The translations under genes and the position numbers were made by a program. This document shows positions 34,801 to 42,874 of a DNA stretch of 64,000 bases, piece after piece. How positions within the stretch are numbered: position 1 is the first letter of the stretch; every line of letters begins with the position of its first letter. The stretch is from positions 310,001 through 374,000 of the forward strand of contig NZ_CP081000.1 in assembly GCF_019645875.1 (NCBI RefSeq), in the 5' to 3' direction. Below the pieces are notes generated by a model. The model was not told the DNA's origin. It did no database searches and saw nothing but the letters and a program-made list of their open reading frames with translations. The DNA comes from Mycolicibacterium senegalense (GTDB taxonomy: Bacteria; Actinomycetota; Actinomycetes; Mycobacteriales; Mycobacteriaceae).

Positions 34801-36106
34801 TTCCGGCCGGGGCGATGCGGCCGGTCCAGGCCAGTGAGGTTCCGGCCGCCAGGGCCGCGAGCACCACGATCGCCACCGCGATCCGTTTGTCACGTTCGGG
34901 CCGGGAGAACGCCCGGACCCACACCGCGCGAGGAGCGCTGCCCGGCAACGGAATTCGGCCCAGCAGATGCGCCAGGCCCAGCGCCAGCGGCAGTCGCAAC
35001 ACCGGATCGAGCTTGGCCAGGTTGCGCAGCGGCGTGCCGGTTCCGTCGAGGAAGTCCTGAACGGCCGTTCCCACCGGAGAGCCCAGTCCTCCGGAATAGC
35101 CCAGCGCCAGCAACACCACGCCGATCAACAGCATGGTGATCAGCCGGCCCCGAGCGGGCATCGAGCGCAGGGCGAGGCCCGCCAGCCCGGCGGCGGCCAC
35201 CAAGGTGGTGGCCAGCACCGCGACCGTGCTCGTCACGAGCGAGGTCGCCGCCGTGGCGGTCGAGGCCACGAACGGGGTCCAGGTGTGGGTACCGCGCAGC
35301 ATCTCGGTCAGCGACATCCACTGGGTGGTGACGCCTGAGGATTCGATGAAGTCCAGGAACGGCGGGCTGATCCGGCCCAGCATCACCAGCGCCACCACCC
35401 ACCAGGCGACCGCCAGTGCCGTGCAGCCGAACCACCACGCGGTGAACCGCCACCACAGCCGGTTCGGCCGGTGACAGGCCCACCAGATGATCGCGGCCAG
35501 GCAGCCGGTCAATGTCGCGACCGCGTTCACCGCGCCCATCAGCGCCACCGCGCCCGCCGAGCGGGCCGCCATCAGCCGTAGATTCCGGTCCCCGCGAAAC
35601 GCCAGGATGATCGGCAACAGCACCCACGGCGTCAGCATCACCGGCAGGGTTTCCGACGAGATGGCCCCGAGCGTGGTCAGCACCCGCGGTGACAGCGTGA
35701 ATGCCAGCGCACCGAGCACGCGTGAGCTGGTGCTGCCGATGCCCAGTGCTTCGGCGACCCGCACCACGCCCCAGAAGCCCACGGTCAACAGCAGGGCCCA
35801 CCACAAGCGCTGGGTCACCCACCCGGGAACGCCGAGCAGGTCCCCGGCCAGAAAGAAGGCGCCGTGGGGAAACAGGTAGCCGTAGGCCTGGTTCTGCGCC
35901 TGTCCGAACGGCAGATCGCTGTTCCAGAGATTGAACGCGCGCGCCAGGAACCGCAGTGGATTCGCGGTCAGGTCGAGCTTTGTATCGGGTGAGATCTCTC
36001 CGGGCGACTGGGCGAAAGTCAGGAGCAGTGTCGCAGCGGCGACCACCCACAACCAGCGCCGCGAAAGTGGCGGGTCAAGTGCCCGCCGCGTTAGCGGCAC
36101 ATCCAA
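31853..36106 (-). CDS. aftD: Alpha-(1->3)-arabinofuranosyltransferase AftD
   Basis: A 1417-residue membrane glycosyltransferase matching AftD (Rv0236c, about 1400 residues), which adds branching arabinofuranose to arabinogalactan and lipoarabinomannan from decaprenyl-phosphoarabinose. The N-terminal GT-C part (residues 15-430) has about ten or more helices, with the acidic first loop FAQSPGEISPDTKLD. The middle is extracytoplasmic, with a discoidin/CBM-like domain near residues 720-830 (AIDNDGSTSWVSN, WLQVDFDHP). The C-terminus has further helices. TTG start at 36106 (GTG at 36100 possible), one base after the DUF2613 stop. Confidence 0.95.
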   Translation of the reverse strand: MDVPLTRRALDPPLSRRWLWVVAAATLLLTFAQSPGEISPDTKLDLTANPLRFLARAFNLWNSDLPFGQAQNQAYGYLFPHGAFFLAGDLLGVPGWVTQRLWWALLLTVGFWGVVRVAEALGIGSTSSRVLGALAFTLSPRVLTTLGAISSETLPVMLTPWVLLPIILAFRGDRNLRLMAARSAGAVALMGAVNAVATLTGCLAAIIWWACHRPNRLWWRFTAWWFGCTALAVAWWVVALVMLGRISPPFLDFIESSGVTTQWMSLTEMLRGTHTWTPFVASTATAATSLVTSTVAVLATTLVAAAGLAGLALRSMPARGRLITMLLIGVVLLALGYSGGLGSPVGTAVQDFLDGTGTPLRNLAKLDPVLRLPLALGLAHLLGRIPLPGSAPRAVWVRAFSRPERDKRIAVAIVVLAALAAGTSLAWTGRIAPAGTFTAIPQYWHDTADWLDEHNTERGRVLVAPGAPFATQTWGNSHDEPLQVLGSSPWGVRDSIPLTPPETIRALDSVQRLFAAGRPSAGLADSLARQGISYVVLRNDLDPDVSRSARPLLVHRSIDGSPGLTKVAEFGAPVGPGTLEGFVADSGLRPRYPAVEIYRVDAGGTNPGAPYLVDADAMTRVAGAPEALLRLDERRRLDRLPPLGPMLLAADAQRAGLPVQPPGSAGVIVTDTPTAREVDYGRVDDHASAIRTPDDARHTHNRVPDYPAGGASPVYGKWNGGRISVSSSAADSTALPNVAPATGPAAAIDNDGSTSWVSNALQAAVGQWLQVDFDHPVTNATLTITPSATAVGAQVRRIEVATATGTSSLRFDTAGQQLTVPLPVGETPWVRITAVATDDGSAGVQFGITDLSVTQYDASGFAHPINLRHTVEVPAPPAGSVVAQWDLGTELLGRPGCADSPVGVRCAAALALASEEPVNLSRTLTVPAHTEVEPTVWIRARQGPQLADLVAQPGTTRASGDADPIDVLGSSYAATDGDPRTSWTAPQRVVQFKAPPTLTLKLPAPTEVGALRIDPGANQPPAHPTLVSIDLGDGPQVHKLAGNGDVQTAKLKPRVTDTITVSLLAWNDIIDRTSLGFDQLKPPGLAELTVLDVRGKPVAAADSAANRKRTVSLPCGKGPIIGVAGEFVQTAVRTTVGALLDGDPIPAQPCRTDPIALPAGQQELLVSPGAAFVVDGVVLNTPASTQLRTATISPVETPVWTPDRRQAEVPASTHTRVLVVPESVNPGWLARTAGGAELTPVKINGWQQGWVLPAGDADTVTLSFPTNRPYRIGLIGGLALLPALALLALWPARRRSPDLEPVRPWQPSPLLAGAGVLAAGAAISGLPGLLVAGAALGSRYLLRGRERWCERLTVTVAAGGLILAGAALSQYPWRSVDGYVGHSPWVQLAALLSVVFVAASAVTPELGVRRPKPQDSA

Positions 36107-36107
36107 G

Positions 36108-36281
36108 CTAAGACCGGTCGCCGTACTCGACCCGGTTGAGCACCGATGACGCCGGGTCGCCCGCTTGCAGCGGAGGCTTCGTGTCCTGCTGCACCATTAG
36201 CGTCACACCGAAGACGGCAGCCGCTCCCAACAGCAGGCCGACCACAACGCTGGCCGCGGAGGGGATGACGAACCGGTTCAC
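36108..36281 (-). CDS. Small DUF2613-type membrane protein (Rv0236A-like)
   Basis: A 57-codon gene: GTG at 36281, TAG at 36108. The protein begins VNRFVIPSAASVVVGLLLG and has one hydrophobic segment (about residues 7-30), then a short polar tail ending VEYGDRS. Size, topology and position immediately before aftD match M. tuberculosis Rv0236A (DUF2613). It ends one base before the aftD start, so it is very likely co-translated with aftD. Function unknown; a small subunit or membrane partner of AftD is plausible. Confidence 0.82.
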   Translation of the reverse strand: MNRFVIPSAASVVVGLLLGAAAVFGVTLMVQQDTKPPLQAGDPASSVLNRVEYGDRS

Positions 36282-36384
36282 CCGGCCAACCTAGCACGGG
36301 CGTGCCCCGAATCCGGGTGAGGTGGACCTGGGTCGACACGCAGAGAATCGATTACCGCCTATTCAGCGGCTAAGGTCGGGGCCC

Positions 36385-37524
36385 ATGGCTTCACCGCGTC
36401 TCGTCGCAACCTTCGCAGCGTTGTCCGGGCTATTGCTGGCCTGCTCCCCGAGCACCCCGGCCCCTGAGCCTCAATCTTCGGACACGAAGCCGCTGTCGAC
36501 CCACGCGCCGATGCCGGCGGCCCCGGTCTGCGACGTGGCCGCCCTGTCGCCCCGCGACAAACTGGCCCAGCTGCTGACCGTCGGCGTCAAAGACGCGGCC
36601 GATGCCCGCTCCGTGGTGTCCGAGCAGCACGTCGGCGGCATCATGATCGGCAGCTGGACCGACCTGTCGATGCTCAGCGACGGGTCCCTGCCCGACATCT
36701 CGGCGGCCGGCCCGGTGCCGCTCGCGGTCACCGTGGACGAGGAAGGCGGCCGGGTGTCGCGGCTGGCCTCGTTGATCGGTGAGCAGCCGTCGGCGCGGGT
36801 GCTGGCCCAGACCAAATCCGTCGACGAGGTGTACGGCATCGCGCTGGAGCGCGGCAAGAAGATGCGGGGCCTCGGCATCACCGTCGACTTCGCCCCCGTC
36901 GTCGACGTCACCTCCGACCCCGACGACACCGTCATCGGTGACCGTTCCTTCGGGGACGACCCGGCCAAGGTGACCGAGTACGCCGGCGCGTATGCCCGCG
37001 GACTGCGCGACGCCGGCGTGCTGCCGGTGCTCAAGCACTTCCCCGGCCACGGCCACGGCTCGGGTGACTCGCACACCGCCGGCGTCGTCACCACGCCGCC
37101 GCTGGCGGAACTGCAGAACAACGACCTCGTGCCGTACCGGACCCTGACCACTCAGGCTCCCGTCGCGGTGATGGTCGGGCACCTCGAAGTCCCGGGACTG
37201 ACCGGATCCGATCCGGCCAGCCTCAGCCCCGCCGCATACGACCTGCTGCGCTCGGGCAATTACGGTGGCCCGGGCTTCAACGGCGTCATCTACACCGATG
37301 ACCTATCCAGCATGGCGGCGATCAACCAGCGCTACGGCGTCGCGGCAGCGGTGCTCAAGGCTTTGCAGGCCGGGGCCGACAACGCCCTGTGGATCACCAC
37401 CGACGAAGTGCCGGCAGTGCTCGACGGGCTGGAGAAAGCACTGGCCGACGGCCAGCTGAACCAGGCCGCCGTCGACGCCGCGGTGCAGCGCAATGTCGAC
37501 GCCAAGGGCGGAGTGCACTGCTGA
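36385..37524 (+). CDS. lpqI: Lipoprotein beta-N-acetylglucosaminidase LpqI
   Basis: A 379-residue glycoside hydrolase family 3 lipoprotein. The signal peptide ends in a lipobox (GLLLACS, lipidated Cys at about residue 20). GH3 features: VTVDEEGGRVSRL, the signature KHFPGHGHGSGDSH and the nucleophile Asp in YTDDLSSMAAI. LpqI removes N-acetylglucosamine from muropeptides in peptidoglycan recycling. The start at ATG 36385 is required for the signal peptide. Divergent from DUF2613/aftD and convergent with the amidohydrolase, one base between stops. Confidence 0.94.
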   Translation: MASPRLVATFAALSGLLLACSPSTPAPEPQSSDTKPLSTHAPMPAAPVCDVAALSPRDKLAQLLTVGVKDAADARSVVSEQHVGGIMIGSWTDLSMLSDGSLPDISAAGPVPLAVTVDEEGGRVSRLASLIGEQPSARVLAQTKSVDEVYGIALERGKKMRGLGITVDFAPVVDVTSDPDDTVIGDRSFGDDPAKVTEYAGAYARGLRDAGVLPVLKHFPGHGHGSGDSHTAGVVTTPPLAELQNNDLVPYRTLTTQAPVAVMVGHLEVPGLTGSDPASLSPAAYDLLRSGNYGGPGFNGVIYTDDLSSMAAINQRYGVAAAVLKALQAGADNALWITTDEVPAVLDGLEKALADGQLNQAAVDAAVQRNVDAKGGVHC

Positions 37525-37525
37525 T

Positions 37526-38698
37526 TCACAGCGCGTAGACCCGCTCGGCGTTGTGCACGCCGAGCATGTCCACGATGCGGATCGCGTCGGACTCGCCGCA
37601 ATCGCCGGCCCGCACCCACCCGCCCAGCACCACACCCATGGCGCGTCGCCACAGCACCGAACCGAGCAGATGGAGTTCGGGCGGTCCGAAACCATCTGAC
37701 GAGTACAGCTGCTTGGCGAAGGGCGCGGTCTCCAGAGCCTCGGCGACCAGGCCGGTCGACCGTGTCCCGAGGTGATTGACGGCCAGGCCCACATCGAAAT
37801 GCACGTTGTCGAAGGCCTGGGCCAGATAGCCGGCCTGCCGATGGAACGGATAGCAGTGCAGCAACAGCACGGGTACCGGGGGCATCGCGCGCAACAGCGG
37901 CAGCAGCAACATGGGATCGGTGCGGTGCAGGTCCAGATCGCGGTCGCCGAACCCCACATGCACCTGCACTGGCAGTCCGAGATCGGTGGCCTCGTATATG
38001 CCGAAGGCCACGAGCACCGGGCTGTCGACCCGAATCGTGGCGCGGTCGGCAAGTTCGCCTGCCTGCTCCACCACTGCGGCATCGGACGGACGCGACCAGT
38101 CGATGTCGAATGAGGTGCGGTAGGCGGCGATGGTCTTGGTGCCGACCACCGACGACGAGCCCGCCGCTTCCTGTAGGGCGGCGCGGAAGGCGTCGGGAAA
38201 ATCGGCTGCCGGGGTCCCGGATTCCAGGAGCTGCTCGGTCAACCGTTCCAGCCGCAGGATCTCCGACGACGGCCGGCCGCTGAGCTCACCGAGACGCTGC
38301 GGGGTGGTGAGTGCCGCGCCGTGGAATCCGGTATCGACGATCCACCGGCCGATCCGGGCCGGCGGCAGAAACACTCGGGTCAGTTCGGCCGGGCTCAGCC
38401 GGCTGCGTCGGCCCCAGTACTCGTCGGCACCGGCATGCGCGGGCAGGCCGAGCAGCGGGGCGCACCAGCGGCGGATCGACAGCCCGAGCGGTGAGTCGAA
38501 CTGCGTCATGAAACCGGGCACCGGGTCGGTCGACGCCTCGTTGAGGGACGCTTCGAAGGTGCCCCGGTCGATCGGCCGGTCGAAGCAGCCGTGCACGTGA
38601 TGGTCGATCAGCTCGACCGTACGCAGATGCTCGGCGAGGGCTCCGGGAATCTCGGCGTCGACACCGTCGAAGATGTCGGTGAGCTCGCCATCGGGCAT
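37526..38698 (-). CDS. Amidohydrolase family protein
   Basis: A 390-residue amidohydrolase-2-type protein. N-terminal metal motif IDHHVHG, internal HVGFGDRDLDLH, LLLHCYPFHRQ, and the C-terminal metal Asp in LYSSDGFGPPEL. The overall pattern resembles the amidohydrolase domain of FluG-like proteins and related actinobacterial hydrolases. ATG at 38698, divergent from the TetR gene 85 bases away, which may control it. Substrate unknown. Confidence 0.8.
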   Translation of the reverse strand: MPDGELTDIFDGVDAEIPGALAEHLRTVELIDHHVHGCFDRPIDRGTFEASLNEASTDPVPGFMTQFDSPLGLSIRRWCAPLLGLPAHAGADEYWGRRSRLSPAELTRVFLPPARIGRWIVDTGFHGAALTTPQRLGELSGRPSSEILRLERLTEQLLESGTPAADFPDAFRAALQEAAGSSSVVGTKTIAAYRTSFDIDWSRPSDAAVVEQAGELADRATIRVDSPVLVAFGIYEATDLGLPVQVHVGFGDRDLDLHRTDPMLLLPLLRAMPPVPVLLLHCYPFHRQAGYLAQAFDNVHFDVGLAVNHLGTRSTGLVAEALETAPFAKQLYSSDGFGPPELHLLGSVLWRRAMGVVLGGWVRAGDCGESDAIRIVDMLGVHNAERVYAL

Positions 38699-38783
38699 CG
38701 GGGGCCACCTCCGATCTCAATACACCACATCCGACCTGCGGGCGCGCGGGTACGGGCGATCACACGGTGTTTATCCTGTTCGG

Positions 38784-39431
38784 ATGGCAGGTGGAACGAA
38801 GAGGCTGCCGCGGGCCGTACGCGAACAGCAGATGCTCGACGCGGCGGTGCAGATTTTCTCGGTGAACGGCTATCACGAGACGTCGATGGACGCGATCGCC
38901 GCGGAGGCCGAGATCTCCAAGCCGATGTTGTACCTCTACTACGGCTCCAAAGAAGAGCTGTTCGGCGCCTGCCTGGACCGCGAGCTGACCCGTTTCGTGG
39001 ACGTGGTGCGTGGGGAGATCGACTTCACCCAGAGCCCCAAGGACCTGCTGCGCAGCGCGGTGCTGGCCTTCCTGACCTACATCGATGCCAACCGCGCCTC
39101 ATGGATGGTGCTCTACACCCAGGCCACCAGCTCGCAGGCATTCGCGCACACCGTCCGGGAGGGTCGCGATCGGATCATCGATCTGGTGGCCCGGCTGCTC
39201 AGTACCGGGACGCGTAATCCTCAGCCCGACAGCGACTTCGAGATGATGGCGGTGGCGCTGGTGGGTGCCGGCGAGGCGATCGCCAGCCGGGTCAGCACCG
39301 GGGACGCCGACGTCAACGACGCCGCCGAGCTGATGATCAATCTGTTCTGGCGCGGCCTGAAGGGCACCCCGTCCGAGGGTGCGCCGCACTCAGATCACGG
39401 GTCGGCCCTGGACGCGGAGTCGGCGCACTAG
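38784..39431 (+). CDS. TetR family regulator (Rv0238-like)
   Basis: A 215-residue TetR regulator with helix-turn-helix GYHETSMDAIAAEAEISKPM and LYLYYGSKEEL at about residues 26-55. Located after lpqI as Rv0238 is. The start is set at ATG 38784 (MAGGTKRLPRAV), as the in-frame extension is the divergent gene's leader. In M. tuberculosis the vapBC24 toxin-antitoxin genes follow this regulator; they are absent here and a methyltransferase gene converges instead, overlapping by 4 bases. Confidence 0.88.
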   Translation: MAGGTKRLPRAVREQQMLDAAVQIFSVNGYHETSMDAIAAEAEISKPMLYLYYGSKEELFGACLDRELTRFVDVVRGEIDFTQSPKDLLRSAVLAFLTYIDANRASWMVLYTQATSSQAFAHTVREGRDRIIDLVARLLSTGTRNPQPDSDFEMMAVALVGAGEAIASRVSTGDADVNDAAELMINLFWRGLKGTPSEGAPHSDHGSALDAESAH

Positions 39432-40516
39432 ACGGCCACGCCCTCCACGACGCTGAACGGTGAGGCCGTCTCGACCACTCGGGTGAGCCGGAACCCGGCT
39501 TGCTCGTAGAGGCGCCGGTATTCGGCTTCGCTGCGCTCGCGGGCCGCGAGGCCGATCAGCATCTCCATGTCGGTCCACTTGCCCAGGTATTCGCGGTCAT
39601 GTTCGGGGATGACCGTCTCGACGAGCAGCAGCGTGGTCCCCGGTGCGGCGGCCGCGCGCACATTGCGCAGGATTTTGACCGCGTCGTCGTCGGGCCAGTC
39701 GTGGATGATGCTCTTCAACAGGTAGGCATCGGCGCCTTCGGGCACATTGTCGAAGAACGACCCGGCAAGCACCTGCACCCGCTCGGCCACGCCGTACCTG
39801 CCGAGGAGTTCCGATGCGCCGTCGACCACCTGCGGCAGGTCGTAGAGCATCCCCCGAGCGGCCGGGGCGGCGGTCAGGACCGCGGCCAGCAGCCGGCCGT
39901 GCCCGCCCCCGACATCGGCGACGGTGCTGAACCGGGTGAAGTCGTAGGCGGCGGTGACCGGAGCGATCGCGAGTTCGGAGACGCTGGTCATGGCGTCGTT
40001 GAAGATCGCCGACAGCTCCGGCTGGGATCCGATGTAGTCGAACGTGGCCTGGCCCCGCAGCTTGGGAATGACCGCCTCACCGGTGCGGACCGCGTCGGCG
40101 AGGTGGCTCCAGTGCTCGCGATGCTGCGGCGAGCCGACGAATTTCGCCATTCCCGCGACCGAGACCGGCGCGTCGCTGCGCAGGGTGTCTCCGAGGGCGT
40201 TGAGCGCGTAGCTTCCGTCGCGGGTGCGACGGAAAATCCCCTCGCTGACAAGGGCTCTCATCAATCGGTCCAGGGCGTCGGTGTCGGCCCCGACCCGACG
40301 GGCAAGCTCGTCGGCGCCCAGCGGGCCACCGGCGAGCGCGTCGGCCACGCCGAGCTGCGCAGCCGCCGAGATGCCCTGGGCGATCCAGGCGCCGAGAATC
40401 ATCTCCAGCATCGCCGCCGGCGGTGGCACGGCACGTCGATAGAGCTGGTGCAGATGATGGCGGACGCGTTCGACCACTCGAACCACACCGGCGGGCGGCA
40501 CCTTGTCGGGAGTCAC
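39428..40516 (-). CDS. O-methyltransferase family 2 (small-molecule)
   Basis: A 362-residue SAM-dependent O-methyltransferase of the plant-type/acetylserotonin family. The N-terminal winged-helix dimerisation domain spans about residues 35-110. SAM motif I is VADVGGGHGRLLA, followed by YDLPQVV, and the catalytic base His is in KSIIHDWPDDD. Such enzymes methylate hydroxylated aromatic or polyketide compounds. It is divergent from the Wadjet-like operon, 130 bases between starts. Substrate unknown. Confidence 0.86.
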   Translation of the reverse strand: MTPDKVPPAGVVRVVERVRHHLHQLYRRAVPPPAAMLEMILGAWIAQGISAAAQLGVADALAGGPLGADELARRVGADTDALDRLMRALVSEGIFRRTRDGSYALNALGDTLRSDAPVSVAGMAKFVGSPQHREHWSHLADAVRTGEAVIPKLRGQATFDYIGSQPELSAIFNDAMTSVSELAIAPVTAAYDFTRFSTVADVGGGHGRLLAAVLTAAPAARGMLYDLPQVVDGASELLGRYGVAERVQVLAGSFFDNVPEGADAYLLKSIIHDWPDDDAVKILRNVRAAAAPGTTLLLVETVIPEHDREYLGKWTDMEMLIGLAARERSEAEYRRLYEQAGFRLTRVVETASPFSVVEGVAV

Positions 40517-40646
40517 CGGACGACTCTAGAGCAGGTTGTTGAGGCGTGGGTCACCCTGAGCAACAGCAAACCGAACTGGCGTCGGGGCTTCTCGGGTCAG
40601 CCGCCTAAAGTGGTGCCAATGTTCACCGCGACGGAAGCTCCCGGCC

Positions 40647-42122
40647 ATGCCTGAACCGGGTATGAGCGGCCCCTCGCTGGACCAGCTCTATCAGCTCAAT
40701 CGCGAGGTCGCCGACTCGCGTTCGGCCCGGCTGCTGGTGACGAACAACCTGGCCACCTACCTCACGCTGATGGAACGCCACCTGGACCGCGGCGCCAAGC
40801 TCACCGAGATGGAACTCGTGGTCCGACTGGAACGTGACCTGGCCGACCTGGGCACCGAAACCGAGCAGTCCGGCCTGGCGCTGATCAAGTACTGGGCCAG
40901 CCAGGGCTGGCTGCATCGGATCACCGAGCAGTCCGGCGATACCGAACGCAACGTCTGCTACCTCACCTACGAGGCGCGGGCCGTCCTGGATTTCGCCCGC
41001 CGTATGCGTCGCGAGGACACCCTCGCCACCGGCGGCTCGATCACGGGCATCGCGGCCGGGTTGCGCCGGGTGGCGGGTCAGGTCAGCAACGATCCGGAAC
41101 GCATCCGGGCTGACATCGAAGCCGAAATCGCCAAGCTCCGCGACGAATTGGATGCCCTGGACCAGGGGCAGCGTCCCGAGCCGGACCTGGTGGACGTCGA
41201 GGACGAGGCGCGCGCCATCGCGTTGCAGATGGAACAGATCATCTCCGACATCGGCCAGTACGGCAGCATGCTCAACCGCATCACCACCCGGCTGCTGGAT
41301 GCCTCCGCCGACACCGATCTCGGGTACCGGGAGCGGCAGCGCCAGTTGTTCGACGACTACGAGTCACTGTTCGCCTCCCGTGAGAGCGCGTCGTACACCG
41401 CCTTCACCCGGATGATTCAGGACCCCGAGCAGCGGGCGGCGTTGGTGGCCGACATCGACGCGGTCACCCGTGAGCTCCCACATCTGGACCCGGGCCTGCG
41501 TGAGGTGATGACGGGATTCTTCAGCCTGGTGTCAGCGCAGACCGCAGAGGTCGGCCGGACGCGGCAGCGTTGCGCCCGTCGTATCAAACGCTTCGTCGCC
41601 TCCGGAACCCTGGAACACAGCCGCGGCGTCACCCGCCAGCTCAACGATGCCTTGGCCAGTGCGCACGACCTGCTCAGCGTCTCCCTGGCCGACAGCCGCA
41701 TCGGTATCGAGGTGCCGTTGGTGCGCACCGACTTCAATTCGATCGGTGCTGTGGCGTTCAAGATCCGTGACGCGATCCCGCCGTCGCAGGCCGAGCCGTC
41801 GGAAGGTGAGGTGAATCTGTCGGCGTTCTCGGCCCTGGCCTCGCAGGTGGATGCCGCCGAACTGGCTCAGCTGGTCAACGGTGCCCTCGCTCGGGGGCCG
41901 TTGCCGCTGCCCGATGCGATCGGCATGCTGGACTCGGCCTACCTCGGGCATGTGATCGTGCTGTGGTCCTGGGCGCTCAAGCAACAACCTGCTGTCGGAA
42001 CCGAATCCGGGAATTCGGTGCGGGTGCGGTTCCGGTCATTGGAGGGCGCCGACCGCGAGATCGAAATTCCCCGACTGGTTTTCACCGAACCGATCCCTAC
42101 TGTCAGCGAGAGCCTGCTATGA
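40647..42122 (+). CDS. jetA: Wadjet/Mks component JetA (DUF3375, MksF/EptA-like)
   Basis: A 491-residue protein of the DUF3375 type, the kleisin-like subunit of Wadjet/MksBEF complexes. It is mostly helical: an N-terminal winged-helix region ([28 protein letters not shown]), a long charged coiled-coil middle (about residues 140-340) and a conserved C-terminal domain. Alternative ATG at 40662. Its stop overlaps the next start (ATGA). In M. smegmatis the related ept system blocks maintenance of some plasmids. Composition matches flanking core genes, so recent import is not obvious. Confidence 0.85.
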   Translation: MPEPGMSGPSLDQLYQLNREVADSRSARLLVTNNLATYLTLMERHLDRGAKLTEMELVVRLERDLADLGTETEQSGLALIKYWASQGWLHRITEQSGDTERNVCYLTYEARAVLDFARRMRREDTLATGGSITGIAAGLRRVAGQVSNDPERIRADIEAEIAKLRDELDALDQGQRPEPDLVDVEDEARAIALQMEQIISDIGQYGSMLNRITTRLLDASADTDLGYRERQRQLFDDYESLFASRESASYTAFTRMIQDPEQRAALVADIDAVTRELPHLDPGLREVMTGFFSLVSAQTAEVGRTRQRCARRIKRFVASGTLEHSRGVTRQLNDALASAHDLLSVSLADSRIGIEVPLVRTDFNSIGAVAFKIRDAIPPSQAEPSEGEVNLSAFSALASQVDAAELAQLVNGALARGPLPLPDAIGMLDSAYLGHVIVLWSWALKQQPAVGTESGNSVRVRFRSLEGADREIEIPRLVFTEPIPTVSESLL

Positions 42123-42874
42123 CCGACAACCCGGACCCGTCGCCCGTCAAAGACGGGGTGATCGATTTCGACGCCCTGCCGAGCATCGACGCCGTCGAGC
42201 GGTCCACCGACCAGCGGCGTGCACCCCGCTTCGACGGGGATGTCAGCGAACTGCCCGACCGCGCCTGCTGGGCCTTGCAGCACCTGTTGTCGCGCCGCTA
42301 CATCAGCAAGGACAACCACTCCGAGCTGTGGTCCTGGGTCACCCGCTACCGCGCCGAGCTCACCGTTCGGTTGTCGGAACTCGATATGCGACTGTGCATC
42401 TCGGACGATCACGACATCGCCTACGTCGAGCAGGCCGACTACGAATCGCAGTGGCGGCGCCGTCTGCTGCGGCGTGAGACCCTCAATACCTACGACTCGA
42501 TCCTGGCGCTGCACCTGGCCAAGCTCATGCGCGCCGCGGCGCGCGACGAGAACGTCTTGATCAGCCGTGACGAGATCCACGAGCTGTTCGCCGGGGTGAA
42601 CAACGACACCGATCGCGACACCGCCTCGTTCGACAAGCGGATCGACAACGCGATCGAGCGGCTCACCGACATCGAGATGCTCGCGCGCAACCGGGAGGAC
42701 GAGGACAGTTTCACCATCAGCCCGGTGGTCAACGCGATCATGACGGCATCGATGATCACCGAATTGCAGCAGCAGTTCGAGCAGCTCAAGCGGGCCGCGA
42801 ACGGCACTGTCGATGATCCCGACGACCCCGATGTATCCGACCGGCTCTCCGACGATGTGGACGCTCATGGCTGA
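42119..42874 (+). CDS. jetB: Wadjet/Mks component JetB (DUF4194, MksE/EptB-like)
   Basis: A 251-residue DUF4194-type protein, the KITE (winged-helix dimer) subunit that bridges the SMC-like ATPase and the kleisin. Patterns: [21 protein letters not shown] near residue 45, quoted in part, [18 protein letters not shown], and LIEQ-like TFTISPVVN region near the C-terminus ([12 protein letters not shown]). The start ATG 42119 overlaps the JetA stop, which overrides a longer open frame. Overlaps the JetC start by 8 bases. Together the three genes form one tightly coupled operon. Confidence 0.84.
   Translation: MTDNPDPSPVKDGVIDFDALPSIDAVERSTDQRRAPRFDGDVSELPDRACWALQHLLSRRYISKDNHSELWSWVTRYRAELTVRLSELDMRLCISDDHDIAYVEQADYESQWRRRLLRRETLNTYDSILALHLAKLMRAAARDENVLISRDEIHELFAGVNNDTDRDTASFDKRIDNAIERLTDIEMLARNREDEDSFTISPVVNAIMTASMITELQQQFEQLKRAANGTVDDPDDPDVSDRLSDDVDAHG

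Noticed and set aside
36385..37524. Antisense frames of about 250 codons over lpqI
   Set aside because: Shadow of a lipoprotein gene with lipobox and GH3 signature.
40510..40526. GAGTC/GACTC inverted repeat at the O-methyltransferase start as an operator for jetABC
   Set aside because: Five-base arms are too short to separate from chance, and the site is mostly within the coding start of the other gene.
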